Positions 1 to 9,831 are shown, counted from the stretch's first letter. The stretch: 64,000 nucleotides of DNA from Streptomyces sp. SAJ15 (GCF_007595705.1 NZ_NISY01000008.1:186001-250000); one strand, 5' to 3'. Notes: generated by a model from the sequence alone, not told the origin. Numbers and translations: made by a program.

Positions 1-742
1 GGACGACGGTCGCGGCGATCTCGTCCGGGGCGGCGTAGCGGCCGAGGGCGGTGAAGCCGCTGATGGTGGCGGCGTTCGGGCCGTGCGCCGGGTTGGCGTC
101 GGTGTCGGTCGCGCCCGGGTGGACCACGTTGGCGGTGATCCCGCGCGGGCCCAGTTCGCGGGCGAGGCCCTTGGTCATGCCGATGAGGGCGGTCTTGGTG
201 AGCCCGTACAGCGTGAGGCCGGGGAACACCGTCCGCTCGGCGACGTTGCTGCCGATGCTGATGATCCGTCCGCCGTCGGTCATGTGGCGCGCGGCCGCGC
301 GGGAGGCCAGGTACGGCGCGCGGACGTTCACCGCGACCGTGCGGTCGAACTCCTCCGCGCCGAGCTCCTCCACCGGCCCGACGGGGAAGACGCCGGCGTT
401 GTTGACCAGGATGTCGATCCGACCGAGGGTGGCGACGGTCTCGTCCACGGCGGCGGTGACCGCCGCGACATCGCCGCTGTCGGCGTGGATCGCCAGGCCG
501 CGACGGCCGACGGCCTTGACGGCGTCGACCACGTCGGCGGCGGAGTCGGCGCCCTGCTGGTACGTCAGCGCCACATCGGCGCCCGCGGCGGCCAGCCGGC
601 GGGCCACGGCCGCGCCGATGCCCCGGCCGCCGCCGGTGACCAGGGCGACCCTGCCGTGCAGGGCGGGCACTCCGCCCGTCTGGGTGCCGCCCTCGAAGGT
701 GCTCGGCGTGGTGGTGTCAGGGGTGTGTGCGATCTCGTTCAT
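1..742 (-). CDS. SDR family oxidoreductase (C-terminus cut by window edge)
   Basis: Classical short-chain dehydrogenase/reductase read on the minus strand from an ATG at 742 and still open at base 1, so the last residues are missing. The nucleotide-binding glycine motif TGGGRGIG is at about residues 36-43, the NNAG structural motif follows near the middle, and the catalytic YxxxK pair is seen as YGLTK. An N-terminal tail of about 28 residues precedes the Rossmann fold. It should reduce or oxidise a small carbonyl or alcohol with NAD(P)H; the substrate cannot be told. It is divergent from the VOC gene at 857 across about 115 bp, so the two may share a promoter region. Confidence 0.9.
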   Translation of the reverse strand, partial: MNEIAHTPDTTTPSTFEGGTQTGGVPALHGRVALVTGGGRGIGAAVARRLAAAGADVALTYQQGADSAADVVDAVKAVGRRGLAIHADSGDVAAVTAAVDETVATLGRIDILVNNAGVFPVGPVEELGAEEFDRTVAVNVRAPYLASRAAARHMTDGGRIISIGSNVAERTVFPGLTLYGLTKTALIGMTKGLARELGPRGITANVVHPGATDTDANPAHGPNAATISGFTALGRYAAPDEIAATVV

Positions 743-856
743 GAGACCAGCCTGTCCCGCCGCGGACGAGGAGTCTGGCGGGAATCGGCCCTTGTGTTCG
801 ATCATGGTCGCGGTTGGGATCCGTTCTCGTTTCCGCACGTCAGGAGAGAAGTCACC

Positions 857-1282
857 ATGCGCGTCATAGCCTTTGACCACCTCGTGCTCAATGTCGCCGA
901 CGTCGAGCGCTCGCTCGCCTTCTACACCGGACCGCTCGGCCTGGAGCCGGTACGGGTGGAGGAGTGGCGGGCGGGCGAGGTCCCCTTCCCGTCGGTGCGG
1001 GTGAGCCCGACGACGATCATCGACCTGATCACCCCGGGGCCGGACGCCCCGCGGGGCTCCAACGTCGATCACATCTGTCTCGTCGTGGAGCCCCTGGACT
1101 GGCAGGACGTCATCGCCTCGGGGGTGTTCACCGTCGTGGACGGCCCCGGCAAGCGCTTCGGCGCGCGCGGCACCGCCGAGTCCCTGTACGTCACCGACCC
1201 GGACGGGAACACCGTCGAGCTGCGCTGGTACCCGGAGGACGCCGCGGCGGCCGGCGGCGCCGGGGAGGCTCAGGACGACTGA
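857..1282 (+). CDS. VOC (glyoxalase/bleomycin resistance) superfamily protein
   Basis: A 141-residue single-unit vicinal oxygen chelate protein. It starts DHLVLNVADVERSLAFY, the usual first beta-alpha-beta element with a metal-ligand His, and ends with the conserved DPDGNTVELRWYP strand. VOC enzymes bind a divalent metal and act as lyases, dioxygenases or antibiotic-binding proteins, usually as dimers. The ATG at 857 follows an AGGAGAG ribosome site; upstream in-frame starts would add low-quality sequence antisense to the SDR gene. It ends 13 bp inside the convergent gene at 1270. Substrate unknown. Confidence 0.88.
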   Translation: MRVIAFDHLVLNVADVERSLAFYTGPLGLEPVRVEEWRAGEVPFPSVRVSPTTIIDLITPGPDAPRGSNVDHICLVVEPLDWQDVIASGVFTVVDGPGKRFGARGTAESLYVTDPDGNTVELRWYPEDAAAAGGAGEAQDD

Positions 1283-2073
1283 TCGGCGAGCTCCTCCAGC
1301 CGGTGCGCCAGCCGGGGGTCGGGCTGCGGGATCGCCCCGTAGTCCGCGTCGGTGTCGATGTCCAGCCGCTCCACCGCCTCTCTCAGCGACGCCTCGCTGG
1401 GCCCGCCCGGCGGCGGCCCCGAGATGTCGTAGCGGATGCCGATGCCCGCCGCCGGGTCGGAGTCCGGGGCCGGGCCCGGGGGGCCGGGGTGTCGTTCCGG
1501 CCCCGGCTCCGGCGACCGCACCGGCCGGGGCTCCGCGTCCAACTCGGCGACCTGGCAGGCCCAGTGCTCGGCGTCGCGCAGTTCGCCGCGCCGCATGTGC
1601 AGCAGGTACAGGCAGTAGGCGGAGGTCGAGGAGCCCGCGCCGGCGGCGAACTGCCACCAGAACTGGGCCGCGTCCTCGTAGTCGGCCAGGTAGAGCACGC
1701 AGGCGAAGACGAGCGCGCCCTCCGGGTCGATCCGCCGGGAGTTGTCCAGTCGGGCCATGTGTCGGGAGGCGTCCGCGTCCCGGATGACGAGGGTGGACAG
1801 CACCCGCAGATCGCGGGCGGCCTGGTCGTGCAGCGACGGCGGCCACACCGGCGCCGGCCGGACCGGGCCGGTCGCCGGGCAGTCCCGGACGGTGTCGGCG
1901 CAGGCGGTCGCCGCCGGGGGCGGGTCGCCCATGCCGCCGGTGTCCCGCCACGCGGTGCGGCCCAGGTCGTGCTCGATGCGACGGCGGGCGCCCTCGAGGT
2001 CGAAGTCGTCGTACTCGTCCTCGAGGGCCCGGGCCGACGCCAGGGCTTCCGCAAGGCTTCTGCTGGAAGGCAT
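1270..2073 (-). CDS. Conserved hypothetical protein downstream of sigma-like gene
   Basis: A 267-residue soluble protein with no family I can name with confidence. The N-terminal third is acidic and Pro-rich. The middle has a helical block rich in aromatic residues (YLADYEDAAQFWWQFAAGAG, then AYCLYLLHMRRGELRDAEHW) that looks like a TPR-type helical hairpin, and a Pro-rich linker leads to an acidic C-terminus. I chose the ATG at 2073 because a GAGGG site sits just before it and the gap to the upstream sigma-like gene is then 7 bp; an ATG at 2091 would overlap that gene and lacks a ribosome site. The gene is probably co-transcribed and functionally tied to the sigma-like factor, for example as a partner. 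That link is inferred from context only. Confidence 0.72.
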   Translation of the reverse strand: MPSSRSLAEALASARALEDEYDDFDLEGARRRIEHDLGRTAWRDTGGMGDPPPAATACADTVRDCPATGPVRPAPVWPPSLHDQAARDLRVLSTLVIRDADASRHMARLDNSRRIDPEGALVFACVLYLADYEDAAQFWWQFAAGAGSSTSAYCLYLLHMRRGELRDAEHWACQVAELDAEPRPVRSPEPGPERHPGPPGPAPDSDPAAGIGIRYDISGPPPGGPSEASLREAVERLDIDTDADYGAIPQPDPRLAHRLEELADQSS

Positions 2074-2080
2074 CGGGCCC

Positions 2081-2686
2081 TCACTCCTCATCGTCGTCGG
2101 CGCCGAGGTCGGCGGCCAGTTCCGCGGTCAGGCCCAGCTCGCCGGCCAACTTGCGCTTGGCGAAGCGCAGCTGCGAGCGGACGGTGGCCGGGGTGACGCC
2201 CATGATGTGCGCCGCGCGGTCCGTCGGATAGTCGAGGACGAACCGCAGCACCATCGCGTCGAACTGGCGCTCCGGCAGTCTGCTGATGGCCGCGTAGAGC
2301 CCCAACGCGCTCTCCAGCTCGGCGAACTGGTCGCGCACGGACTCCAGGGCGGCACGCGTCGCGCGGGAGAACGCGGCGCTCTCCACTATCGCCACGTCGC
2401 GCCCCTGGCGCAGCAGTTCCTTGGCCACGCGCTCCTTGAGCAGGGCCCAGGCGTACGCCTCGTGGTTGGCGTCCGCCATCATCTGCGGCCAGATGACGGC
2501 GAGCCGCATGAAGGTGGCGTGGACCAGCTCGCCCGCCATCCGGCGGTCGCCGAGCTGGAGGTGGGCGTACTCCAGGTACGGGCGGTGGTACAGCTGGTGG
2601 AAGGCCCAGAAGGCCGCGGGCAGGGTCACGGGCAGTTCGCGCACCGTTCGCGTCGGCGGGTCCTGCGGGGTTCGGTCCACGCTCAT
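2081..2686 (-). CDS. ECF-type sigma-70 family-like protein
   Basis: A 201-residue protein with the two-part layout of ECF sigma factors. The N-terminal half (FWAFHQLYHRPYLEYA ... GELVHATFMRL) resembles region 2. The C-terminal part has a region 4 helix-turn-helix (RLPERQFDAMVLRF ... AAHIMGVTPATVRSQLRFAKRKL). It should recruit RNA polymerase to specific promoters. The ATG at 2686 overlaps the stop of the upstream small gene as ATGA and has a GAGGGGG site, which decides the start over a longer version from 2713. It is the middle gene of a three-gene minus-strand operon. The region 2 acidic and aromatic signature is divergent, so promoter melting may be unusual. Confidence 0.82.
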   Translation of the reverse strand: MSVDRTPQDPPTRTVRELPVTLPAAFWAFHQLYHRPYLEYAHLQLGDRRMAGELVHATFMRLAVIWPQMMADANHEAYAWALLKERVAKELLRQGRDVAIVESAAFSRATRAALESVRDQFAELESALGLYAAISRLPERQFDAMVLRFVLDYPTDRAAHIMGVTPATVRSQLRFAKRKLAGELGLTAELAADLGADDDEE

Positions 2687-2943
2687 CGGGCCCCCTCGTT
2701 CTCCGGCGCACACAGCGTCGACGGGCCGGTGGCGACCGCCTGCGCGCCCGGCGGCGGGTCGACCGACCGCTGGCGGGCCGGCTGTCGGCGGGCCGGCTCC
2801 TGGTGGCGCTCGACCAGGGACGCGGCTCCGATCCGCACGCCCGCGCCGAGCACGCGGCCCAGCAGTATCCGGGCGTCCGCGGCGAACACGCGCGCCGCGG
2901 TGATCAGCGACACGGCCAACGCGCTGGTGGCGACATCAATCAC
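2683..2943 (-). CDS. Small membrane protein, first gene of sigma-like operon
   Basis: An 86-residue protein starting at GTG 2943, preceded by an AAGGA site nine bases upstream. The first 30 residues are hydrophobic (VATSALAVSLITAARVFAAD) and may form one membrane helix; the rest is basic and then Pro-rich. Its stop overlaps the start of the sigma-like gene as ATGA, so it is very likely translated and coupled to it. A small membrane protein ahead of a sigma factor could be a regulator or anchor, but no anti-sigma zinc motif is visible. Function unknown. Confidence 0.6.
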   Translation of the reverse strand: MIDVATSALAVSLITAARVFAADARILLGRVLGAGVRIGAASLVERHQEPARRQPARQRSVDPPPGAQAVATGPSTLCAPENEGAR

Positions 2944-3065
2944 GGTGGATGGTCCTTCGCATCCGCGGGACGGCGCGCGTGTTGCCAATTCACGCGCGCC
3001 GGAGAGCGTCCTCGCTCTCAGGACCAGCAAACCGGTCCGGGGTGGGCAAACGTGCAAGCCTCATC

Positions 3066-3080
3066 CGTAAAATCTTTACG
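3066..3080. promoter_or_regulatory. Inverted repeat upstream of sigma-like operon
   Basis: CGTAAA-ATC-TTTACG is a perfect 6+6 bp inverted repeat in the only AT-rich stretch of this intergenic region. It lies about 120 bp upstream of the GTG at 2943 and may be an operator or part of the promoter of the minus-strand operon. Confidence 0.4.
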
Positions 3081-3160
3081 CAAAGCAACCATTAGGTTAC
3101 TCATACGTACGATGAATGACGCCGCGCGACCCGGCGCGCGGGAGTCGGCGCCGTGAGGAA

Positions 3161-3397
3161 CTACGCCTCACCGGGGTGCCAGCGCGGCCACTCCCACGGA
3201 TGGTCGGCCCAGTGCACCTTCCGGTCATCGTGGGGATCCAACCCGGGGAAGTGCTGCCTGAGCCGGGGCTCGAACTCCTCCGGACCCAGCGGCTCGGTGT
3301 GCTCCGCCCTCCCCAGGAAGTGCACCACCCGGTAGCGGGAGTCGGCGCTGAGCTCGGCAACCTCCACCAGGTACGGCGACTGTTGCTGCGTGGTCAT
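3161..3397 (-). CDS. Small conserved hypothetical protein
   Basis: A 78-residue protein (MTTQQQSPYLVEVAELS ... VVHFLGRAEHTEPL ... DDRKVHWADHPWEWPRWHPGEA). The ATG at 3397 has a GGAG site. The composition is that of a folded soluble protein rich in Trp and His at the C-terminus. Codon third positions are G/C-rich in this frame, unlike the overlapping frames. It is divergent from the lipoprotein gene at 3467. No function can be assigned. Confidence 0.7.
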   Translation of the reverse strand: MTTQQQSPYLVEVAELSADSRYRVVHFLGRAEHTEPLGPEEFEPRLRQHFPGLDPHDDRKVHWADHPWEWPRWHPGEA

Positions 3398-3466
3398 GGC
3401 TCCAGTATGGGACGGGCCGGAAGCGCCCGCGAGCCGCTGATGGCACACCAGTACGCTGGTGGCCCT

Positions 3467-4291
3467 ATGCGCCTCCTCCGTCCCATCCGGCACCGTCGGC
3501 ACCGCCGGCACCGCCGGCACCGGATCGCCCGCCCCGCGCTCGCCGCCTGCGGTGCCGCCGTGGCCGCGGCCGTCGGGCTGGCGGGCTGCGTCGCGCAGAC
3601 CGGGACCCGGGACGAGGGGCGGGCCCCCCGCCTCACGCCGCCGACCAGCGCCTCCCCGCTGTGGCCGGAGTACACCCCGCCCGTGGCCCCGACCGCGCCG
3701 CCGCTCCGGCCCAACATGCCGGTCAAGGGCGTCTCCGTGCCCGCGGGCGGGCTCCGGAAGGTGTCCGCGACGGAGCTGCTGCTCCACGACCCCAACATGC
3801 CGGAACTGGTGCATCAGGCGATCAAGCCCTGCCCCGGGAAGCTGTGCCCACTGCGGAAGCCCGTCTACCGCGACCTGACCGGCGACGGCGGGGAGGAGCT
3901 GGTGGTCGCGGCGGACGGTCCTACCGTGCAGCTGGACCTGCTGGTGGTCTACCGGGCCGCGGGCCGGACGATCCGGCCGGTGCTGATCTACTTCAGCTTC
4001 GGTCGGGAGGGGCTCAACGGCGAGACGTACGGCCGGGATCTGGTCATCCGAGCGACCGGCGCGGAGGGCATGGTCACCACCCGCTACCGGTGGAACGGCG
4101 AGGTCATGGCCCCCGTCACGCCGCAGGACGCGACCTGGGAGCCGGGCCGGACGCCGGCCGCGTCGTCGAGCGGAGCGCCGCCGACCGACACGGGCCCCAC
4201 GGCGGACCGGGGGTCGGGCGAGGGGTCGGGCCCCGGCACGAGCCCGGTCCCGGGGACGGACACGAGGACGGATACGAGGACCACTCCATGA
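3467..4291 (+). CDS. Secreted lipoprotein, CseA-like position
   Basis: A 274-residue lipoprotein. A basic N-terminus with an HRR tandem repeat is followed by a hydrophobic stretch and the lipobox LAGC, giving the acylated Cys at about residue 44. The exported domain contains a YRDLTGDGGEELVVA motif, like a calcium-binding-type or FG-GAP-like strand-loop, and a Thr/Gly/Pro-rich C-terminal tail. Its stop overlaps the response regulator start as ATGA. The order lipoprotein, response regulator, kinase is that of cseA-cseB-cseC of Streptomyces, where the lipoprotein modulates the cell-envelope-stress kinase, so a similar role is inferred. ATG 3440 is an alternative start but has no ribosome site. 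Confidence 0.82.
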   Translation: MRLLRPIRHRRHRRHRRHRIARPALAACGAAVAAAVGLAGCVAQTGTRDEGRAPRLTPPTSASPLWPEYTPPVAPTAPPLRPNMPVKGVSVPAGGLRKVSATELLLHDPNMPELVHQAIKPCPGKLCPLRKPVYRDLTGDGGEELVVAADGPTVQLDLLVVYRAAGRTIRPVLIYFSFGREGLNGETYGRDLVIRATGAEGMVTTRYRWNGEVMAPVTPQDATWEPGRTPAASSSGAPPTDTGPTADRGSGEGSGPGTSPVPGTDTRTDTRTTP

Positions 4292-5058
4292 CGACCGCGC
4301 ACATCCCGCCCGGCACCACGACCGGCTCCGCGACCGAGGCGCGGCTGCTCCTCGTCGAGGACGACGAGGTGATCCGCAACACGGTCCGCATGGCGCTGGA
4401 GCGGTACGGCTTCACCGTCTACACCGCGGCCGACGGCCTCACCGGACTGGAGGTCTTCCGCGAGCAGCGGCCCGATCTGCTGCTGCTCGACGTGATGCTC
4501 CCCGAACTGGACGGCATCGGGCTGTGCCGCCGGGTGCGCGAGCTGAGTCTCGCCCCGATCCTGATGCTGTCGGCGCGCGGCGACTCGCTCGACGTCATCG
4601 CCGGCCTGGAGGCCGGCGCGGACGACTATGTGGTCAAGCCGTGCGAGAGCGCGGTGATCGTGGCCCGGATCCGCTCCCTGCTACGCCGCGCGTCCTTCGC
4701 CCCCGTCGGGCCCGACACGGGCGGCGGGCCGGCCGCGGCACCGGGCGCCGAGGCGGCCCAGGACGTCGAGCCGGAGCTGCTGTGTTTCGGCGATCTGACC
4801 ATCGACCCGCGGGGCATGGAGGTGCGGCGGGCCGGGGAGCCGCTCGCGCTCACCCCGACCGAGCTGCGCATGCTGCTCGAGTTCGCCGCCTCGCCCGGCG
4901 TGGTGCTGGAGCGCCGCACCCTGCTCAGCCGGGTGTGGGACCACGCCTGGCAGGGCGACACCCGGGTGGTCGACCTCCATGTGCAGCGGCTGCGGGCCAA
5001 GATAGGCGCCGAACGGATCGAGACGGTCCGCGGCTTCGGCTACAAGCTGCGGCGCTGA
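4288..5058 (+). CDS. OmpR-family response regulator, CseB-like
   Basis: A 256-residue two-domain regulator. The receiver domain (about residues 20-135) has the acidic pair in LLVEDDEV, the phosphoacceptor Asp68 in LLLLDVMLPELDG and the Lys in DDYVVKP. A winged-helix DNA-binding domain (about 165-255) ends with the typical RVVDLHVQRLRAKIG ... TVRGFGYKL. A Gly/Ala/Pro linker joins them. It overlaps the lipoprotein gene by 4 bp and is followed 2 bp later by the kinase gene, so the three form one translationally coupled operon. Wording of the receiver closely resembles what I recall of CseB; the target promoter is not visible. Confidence 0.93.
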   Translation: MTTAHIPPGTTTGSATEARLLLVEDDEVIRNTVRMALERYGFTVYTAADGLTGLEVFREQRPDLLLLDVMLPELDGIGLCRRVRELSLAPILMLSARGDSLDVIAGLEAGADDYVVKPCESAVIVARIRSLLRRASFAPVGPDTGGGPAAAPGAEAAQDVEPELLCFGDLTIDPRGMEVRRAGEPLALTPTELRMLLEFAASPGVVLERRTLLSRVWDHAWQGDTRVVDLHVQRLRAKIGAERIETVRGFGYKLRR

Positions 5059-5060
5059 CC

Positions 5061-6386
5061 ATGGCACTGCGCTCCCTGAAGTGGCGCATCACCGCCCTGG
5101 TGGCCGCCGCGACCTGCGCCGTCGCGGCCGCCGTCGGGGTGCTGGTGCACTACGCCTCGCGCGACCGCGAGCTGTCGCAGGCGCGGGACGCCGCCCGCAC
5201 CACGCTCGACCGGGCCGCCGTCATCTACGCCCACACCGGTGAGGTACGCGGCTCCGGCGCCGCCCTCGACGCCCCGGACCTGCCCGCCGAGTTGCTGCGG
5301 CTGACCCGCCGGGGGCACCAGGGCACCGCGTTCACCACCGGCCCGGACGGGCCGGCGATGTGGGCCGCGCGGCCCGCCGGACGTCAGGTGCTGTCGGTGC
5401 GCGTCGATATGAACACGACCATCCGCGACCTCGGCGCGCTGGACACCAACATCCTGCTGGCCGGGCTGTTCACCACCGCGGTGGTGCTGCCGCTGGGCAT
5501 GCTCACCGCGGGCCGGATGAGCCGCCGGCTGCGGACCGCCGCCGGCACCGCGCGCCGGATCGCCGCCGGCGACCTGGACGCCCGGATCTCCGCCGCCGAC
5601 CGCCCGCAGGACGAGATCGCGGAGATCTCCCGCGCGGTGGACTCGATGGCGGCCGCGCTCCAGGAGCGGCTGCGCAGCGAGCAGCGCTTCACCGCCGATG
5701 TGGCCCATGAGCTGCGGACGCCGCTGATGGGCCTGGTCACCGCCGCGGAGCTGCTGCCGCCGGACGACGAGGCCGCCGGATATGTGCGGGACCGGGTCCG
5801 GGTGCTGCGCTCCCTGGTCGAGGACCTGTTGGAGATCTCCCGGTTGGACGCCGGGGCCGAGCACGCCGACCTGTCCCGGTGCGCGATCGGGCCGCTGGTG
5901 GAGGAGGCGGTGTCCCGTACGGCGCTGCCGGTGCGGCTGGACGGCGGGTCGGAGACGGAGGCGACGGTGTGGACCGACCCGCGCCGGCTGGAGCGCATCG
6001 TCGCCAACCTGGTCGTCAACGCGCATCGGCACGGCCGGGGTCCGGTGGAGGTGACGGTGGAGCCGGACGGCCGCACCGTGACCGTGCGCGACCACGGCCC
6101 CGGCTATCCGGAGGACCTGCTCAGGGACGGTCCGCAGCGGTTCCGCACCGGCGCCCGCGAGCGCGGCAAGGGCCATGGGCTGGGGCTGACCATCGCCCTC
6201 GGCCAGGCCGAGGTGATCGGTGCGGCGCTGGCCTTCGGCAACGCCCCGGACGGCGGCGCGGTCGCCACCGTACGACTGCCCGACTGCCCGGGACCGACCG
6301 TCGAGGAGGACGCCGACGGACGGCCGGAGGACGCGCCGAAGCCCGGATCGAAGCCGGGCCCGAAGCGGGCGTCGATACACGGCTGA
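5061..6386 (+). CDS. Membrane sensor histidine kinase, CseC-like
   Basis: A 441-residue sensor kinase. Membrane helix 1 lies near residues 12-32 and helix 2 near 131-155, with about 100 extracytoplasmic residues between them. A HAMP linker (GRMSRRLRTAAGTARRIAAGDL) follows, then the dimerisation/H-box with phosphoacceptor His216 in ADVAHELRTPL, an N-box NLVVNAHRHG, and G-box glycines in GKGHGLGLTIALG. The charged C-terminal tail is low complexity. It is the partner of the adjacent response regulator. By analogy with CseC it may sense envelope stress through the lipoprotein. The extracytoplasmic loop has no recognised ligand domain. Confidence 0.92.
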   Translation: MALRSLKWRITALVAAATCAVAAAVGVLVHYASRDRELSQARDAARTTLDRAAVIYAHTGEVRGSGAALDAPDLPAELLRLTRRGHQGTAFTTGPDGPAMWAARPAGRQVLSVRVDMNTTIRDLGALDTNILLAGLFTTAVVLPLGMLTAGRMSRRLRTAAGTARRIAAGDLDARISAADRPQDEIAEISRAVDSMAAALQERLRSEQRFTADVAHELRTPLMGLVTAAELLPPDDEAAGYVRDRVRVLRSLVEDLLEISRLDAGAEHADLSRCAIGPLVEEAVSRTALPVRLDGGSETEATVWTDPRRLERIVANLVVNAHRHGRGPVEVTVEPDGRTVTVRDHGPGYPEDLLRDGPQRFRTGARERGKGHGLGLTIALGQAEVIGAALAFGNAPDGGAVATVRLPDCPGPTVEEDADGRPEDAPKPGSKPGPKRASIHG

Positions 6387-6469
6387 TACATCCCCGAGGG
6401 GAAGTCGAGTCGTCACCGAGGCCCGGCCGACGCCGAGCGGTGCGGTTCTGAAGATCTTCCCCGCGCAGC

Positions 6470-8590
6470 ATGGCCCGCATGCGGATGAGGCGGATGCGGG
6501 TGGCCGCGGTGGTGCGGCGGTGGGACGGTGCCGCGGCGGCGGGCAGGGCCCTGGCGAGGGCCGGAAGGGCGGTCACGGCCGGGAGGTCCACGGCTGCCGA
6601 GAAGCCGGCCACGGCCGCCGAGTCGGCCACCACCGCGTCGGACCCGGCGACCGGGGAGCCGGCGACGACGGGGGCGTCCACGACGTCCGGACCGCCGGAG
6701 ACGGCCGAGAGCTCCGCGAGCACCACGGTGCTCCCGCGGGCCGGGAAGCAGGCGGTGGCCGGAAGGCCGGACGGGCAGCGGCCGTCACGGCGCCGGAGGT
6801 CCGCGTCGAGACGGCCCCTGTCGCGACGGCGGAGCTCGAAGCGGCCGAAGAAGACCGGCTTCCGCCGCTTCTTCACCTGGCGGAAGCTGCTCGCCTACTT
6901 CTTCGGCTTCTGGGCGCTGCTGCTCGCGGCCTTCGCGGTCCTGTACTTCTCCATCGACATCCCCAAGGCCAACGCCCTGGCCAAGGCGCAGAGCAACGTC
7001 TACCTCTACAGCGACGGCACCGTGGCCGCCCGCACCGGCGAGATCAACCGGGAGAGCGTCGACCTCAGCCGGGTGCCCAAGGTGGTGCAGCGCGCGTTCG
7101 TCGCCGCCGAGAACAAGTCCTTCTACCAGGACCGGGGCGTCGACCCGGTGGGTGTGGCGCGCGGCCTGCTCAACACCGTGACCGGCAAGGGCACCCAGGG
7201 CGGCTCGACCATCACCCAGCAGTATGTGAAGAACTACTACCTGAGTCAGGACCAGACCGTCACCCGCAAGGTGAAGGAGCTGGTCATCGCGCTCAAGGTG
7301 GATCAGCGCAACTCCAAGGACGACATCCTCGCCGGCTATCTGAACACCAGTTACTTCGGCCGCAACGCGTACGGCATCCAGGCCGCGGCCCGCGCCTACT
7401 ACGGCAAGGAGGTGGAGAAGCTCACCGTGTCGGAGGGCGCCTACCTCGCGGCGCTGGTGCAGGCCCCCAGCCAGTACGACTGGGCCATCGCCGGCCCGGT
7501 CTCCCGCAAGCTGGTGAAGCAGCGCTGGAACTACGTCCTGAACAACATGGTCGAGGTGGGCTGGCTGGACCCGGGCGAGCGGCGGCGGCAGCGCTTCGCC
7601 GTGCCGCGCGCCCCCAAGCCCACCCCCGGCCTCGACGGCCAGGCCGGCTATCTGGTCGACGCGGCACGCCGCGAGCTGATCGCCTCCGGCGTCAGCGAAC
7701 AGGACCTGGCGGCGGGCGGCTGGACCATCACCCTCAGCATCGACCCGGCGAAGCAGCGGGCCCTGGAGAAGGCGATCACCGACCGGGCGAAGAGCCCCGC
7801 CACCCAGGCGGGGGCGGTCTCGGTGGACCCGCGCACCGGCAAGGTGGTGGCGTTCTACGGCGGTCGCGACTACACCAGGCACTACATCAACAACGCCACC
7901 CGCACCGACTACCAGGTGGGATCCGCCTTCGAACCCCTGGTGCTGGCCGCCTCGCTGGAACACGGCGACGGCACGGAGGACGTGCCCCCGGGGAGGATCA
8001 AGCAGACCGCGGCGGACCTGGGCATGGACTCCAAGGCGCCCGGCTTCGACGCCGAGCGCTCCACCGAGCTCGGTCTGATGGCCAGCAGCCCGCTGGAGCT
8101 GGCCGGGGTGTACGCCACCCTCGACAACCACGGCCGGAAGATCACGCCCTCGGTGGTGGCGTCGGCCCAGCGCGGGCACGAGCGGGCCGAGCTGCCGGAC
8201 CCGGTCGGCGACCACGTCATCTCCCGCGGCACGGCCGACGCGGTGACCGTCGCGCTCGCGGCCGACGCGGTCAAGGGCAACGGCGTCCCCGCCTCCGTGC
8301 GGAACGTGCCGCAGGCCGTGGCGGGCGCCGCGGGCCGGTCCGACGACCGCAAGGCGGCGTGGTTCGTCGGCTACACGCCGGAACTGGTCACCGCGGTCGG
8401 GCTGTTCGGCGAGGACCCGAAGACCCAGAAGCAGGTCCGCCTCCAGGGCGCCGGCGGGCCCGGCGACAGCAGCCACGCCCAGATCTGGAGCGCCTACACC
8501 CAGGAGGCGCTGCGCGGTTCGCGACCGGTGCGCTTCGACCTCGAGGACGGGGTGCCCGTCGAGTGGGCGGTCCCCAGCCCGACGGGCTGA
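6470..8590 (+). CDS. Class A PBP-like transglycosylase with degenerate transpeptidase domain
   Basis: A 706-residue protein: about 140 residues of basic low-complexity cytoplasmic tail, one membrane helix (about 143-165), a GT51 transglycosylase domain (about 180-360) and a C-terminal penicillin-binding-type domain. GT51 motifs are intact: catalytic Glu214 in AAENKSFYQDRG, GGSTITQQYVKN, RKVKELVIALK and the ILAGYLNTSYFG block. The transpeptidase half is not intact. The SxxK motif reads SAFE (Ser485, Glu488 in place of Lys), the KTG box reads AAG (Lys position 620 is Ala), and the SxN segment appears deleted. It should polymerise lipid II glycan but not cross-link. An in-frame TGA 21 bases upstream limits the start to 6470 or later. 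Confidence 0.9.
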   Translation: MARMRMRRMRVAAVVRRWDGAAAAGRALARAGRAVTAGRSTAAEKPATAAESATTASDPATGEPATTGASTTSGPPETAESSASTTVLPRAGKQAVAGRPDGQRPSRRRRSASRRPLSRRRSSKRPKKTGFRRFFTWRKLLAYFFGFWALLLAAFAVLYFSIDIPKANALAKAQSNVYLYSDGTVAARTGEINRESVDLSRVPKVVQRAFVAAENKSFYQDRGVDPVGVARGLLNTVTGKGTQGGSTITQQYVKNYYLSQDQTVTRKVKELVIALKVDQRNSKDDILAGYLNTSYFGRNAYGIQAAARAYYGKEVEKLTVSEGAYLAALVQAPSQYDWAIAGPVSRKLVKQRWNYVLNNMVEVGWLDPGERRRQRFAVPRAPKPTPGLDGQAGYLVDAARRELIASGVSEQDLAAGGWTITLSIDPAKQRALEKAITDRAKSPATQAGAVSVDPRTGKVVAFYGGRDYTRHYINNATRTDYQVGSAFEPLVLAASLEHGDGTEDVPPGRIKQTAADLGMDSKAPGFDAERSTELGLMASSPLELAGVYATLDNHGRKITPSVVASAQRGHERAELPDPVGDHVISRGTADAVTVALAADAVKGNGVPASVRNVPQAVAGAAGRSDDRKAAWFVGYTPELVTAVGLFGEDPKTQKQVRLQGAGGPGDSSHAQIWSAYTQEALRGSRPVRFDLEDGVPVEWAVPSPTG

Positions 8591-8592
8591 CG

Positions 8593-9831
<1,239 letters not shown>

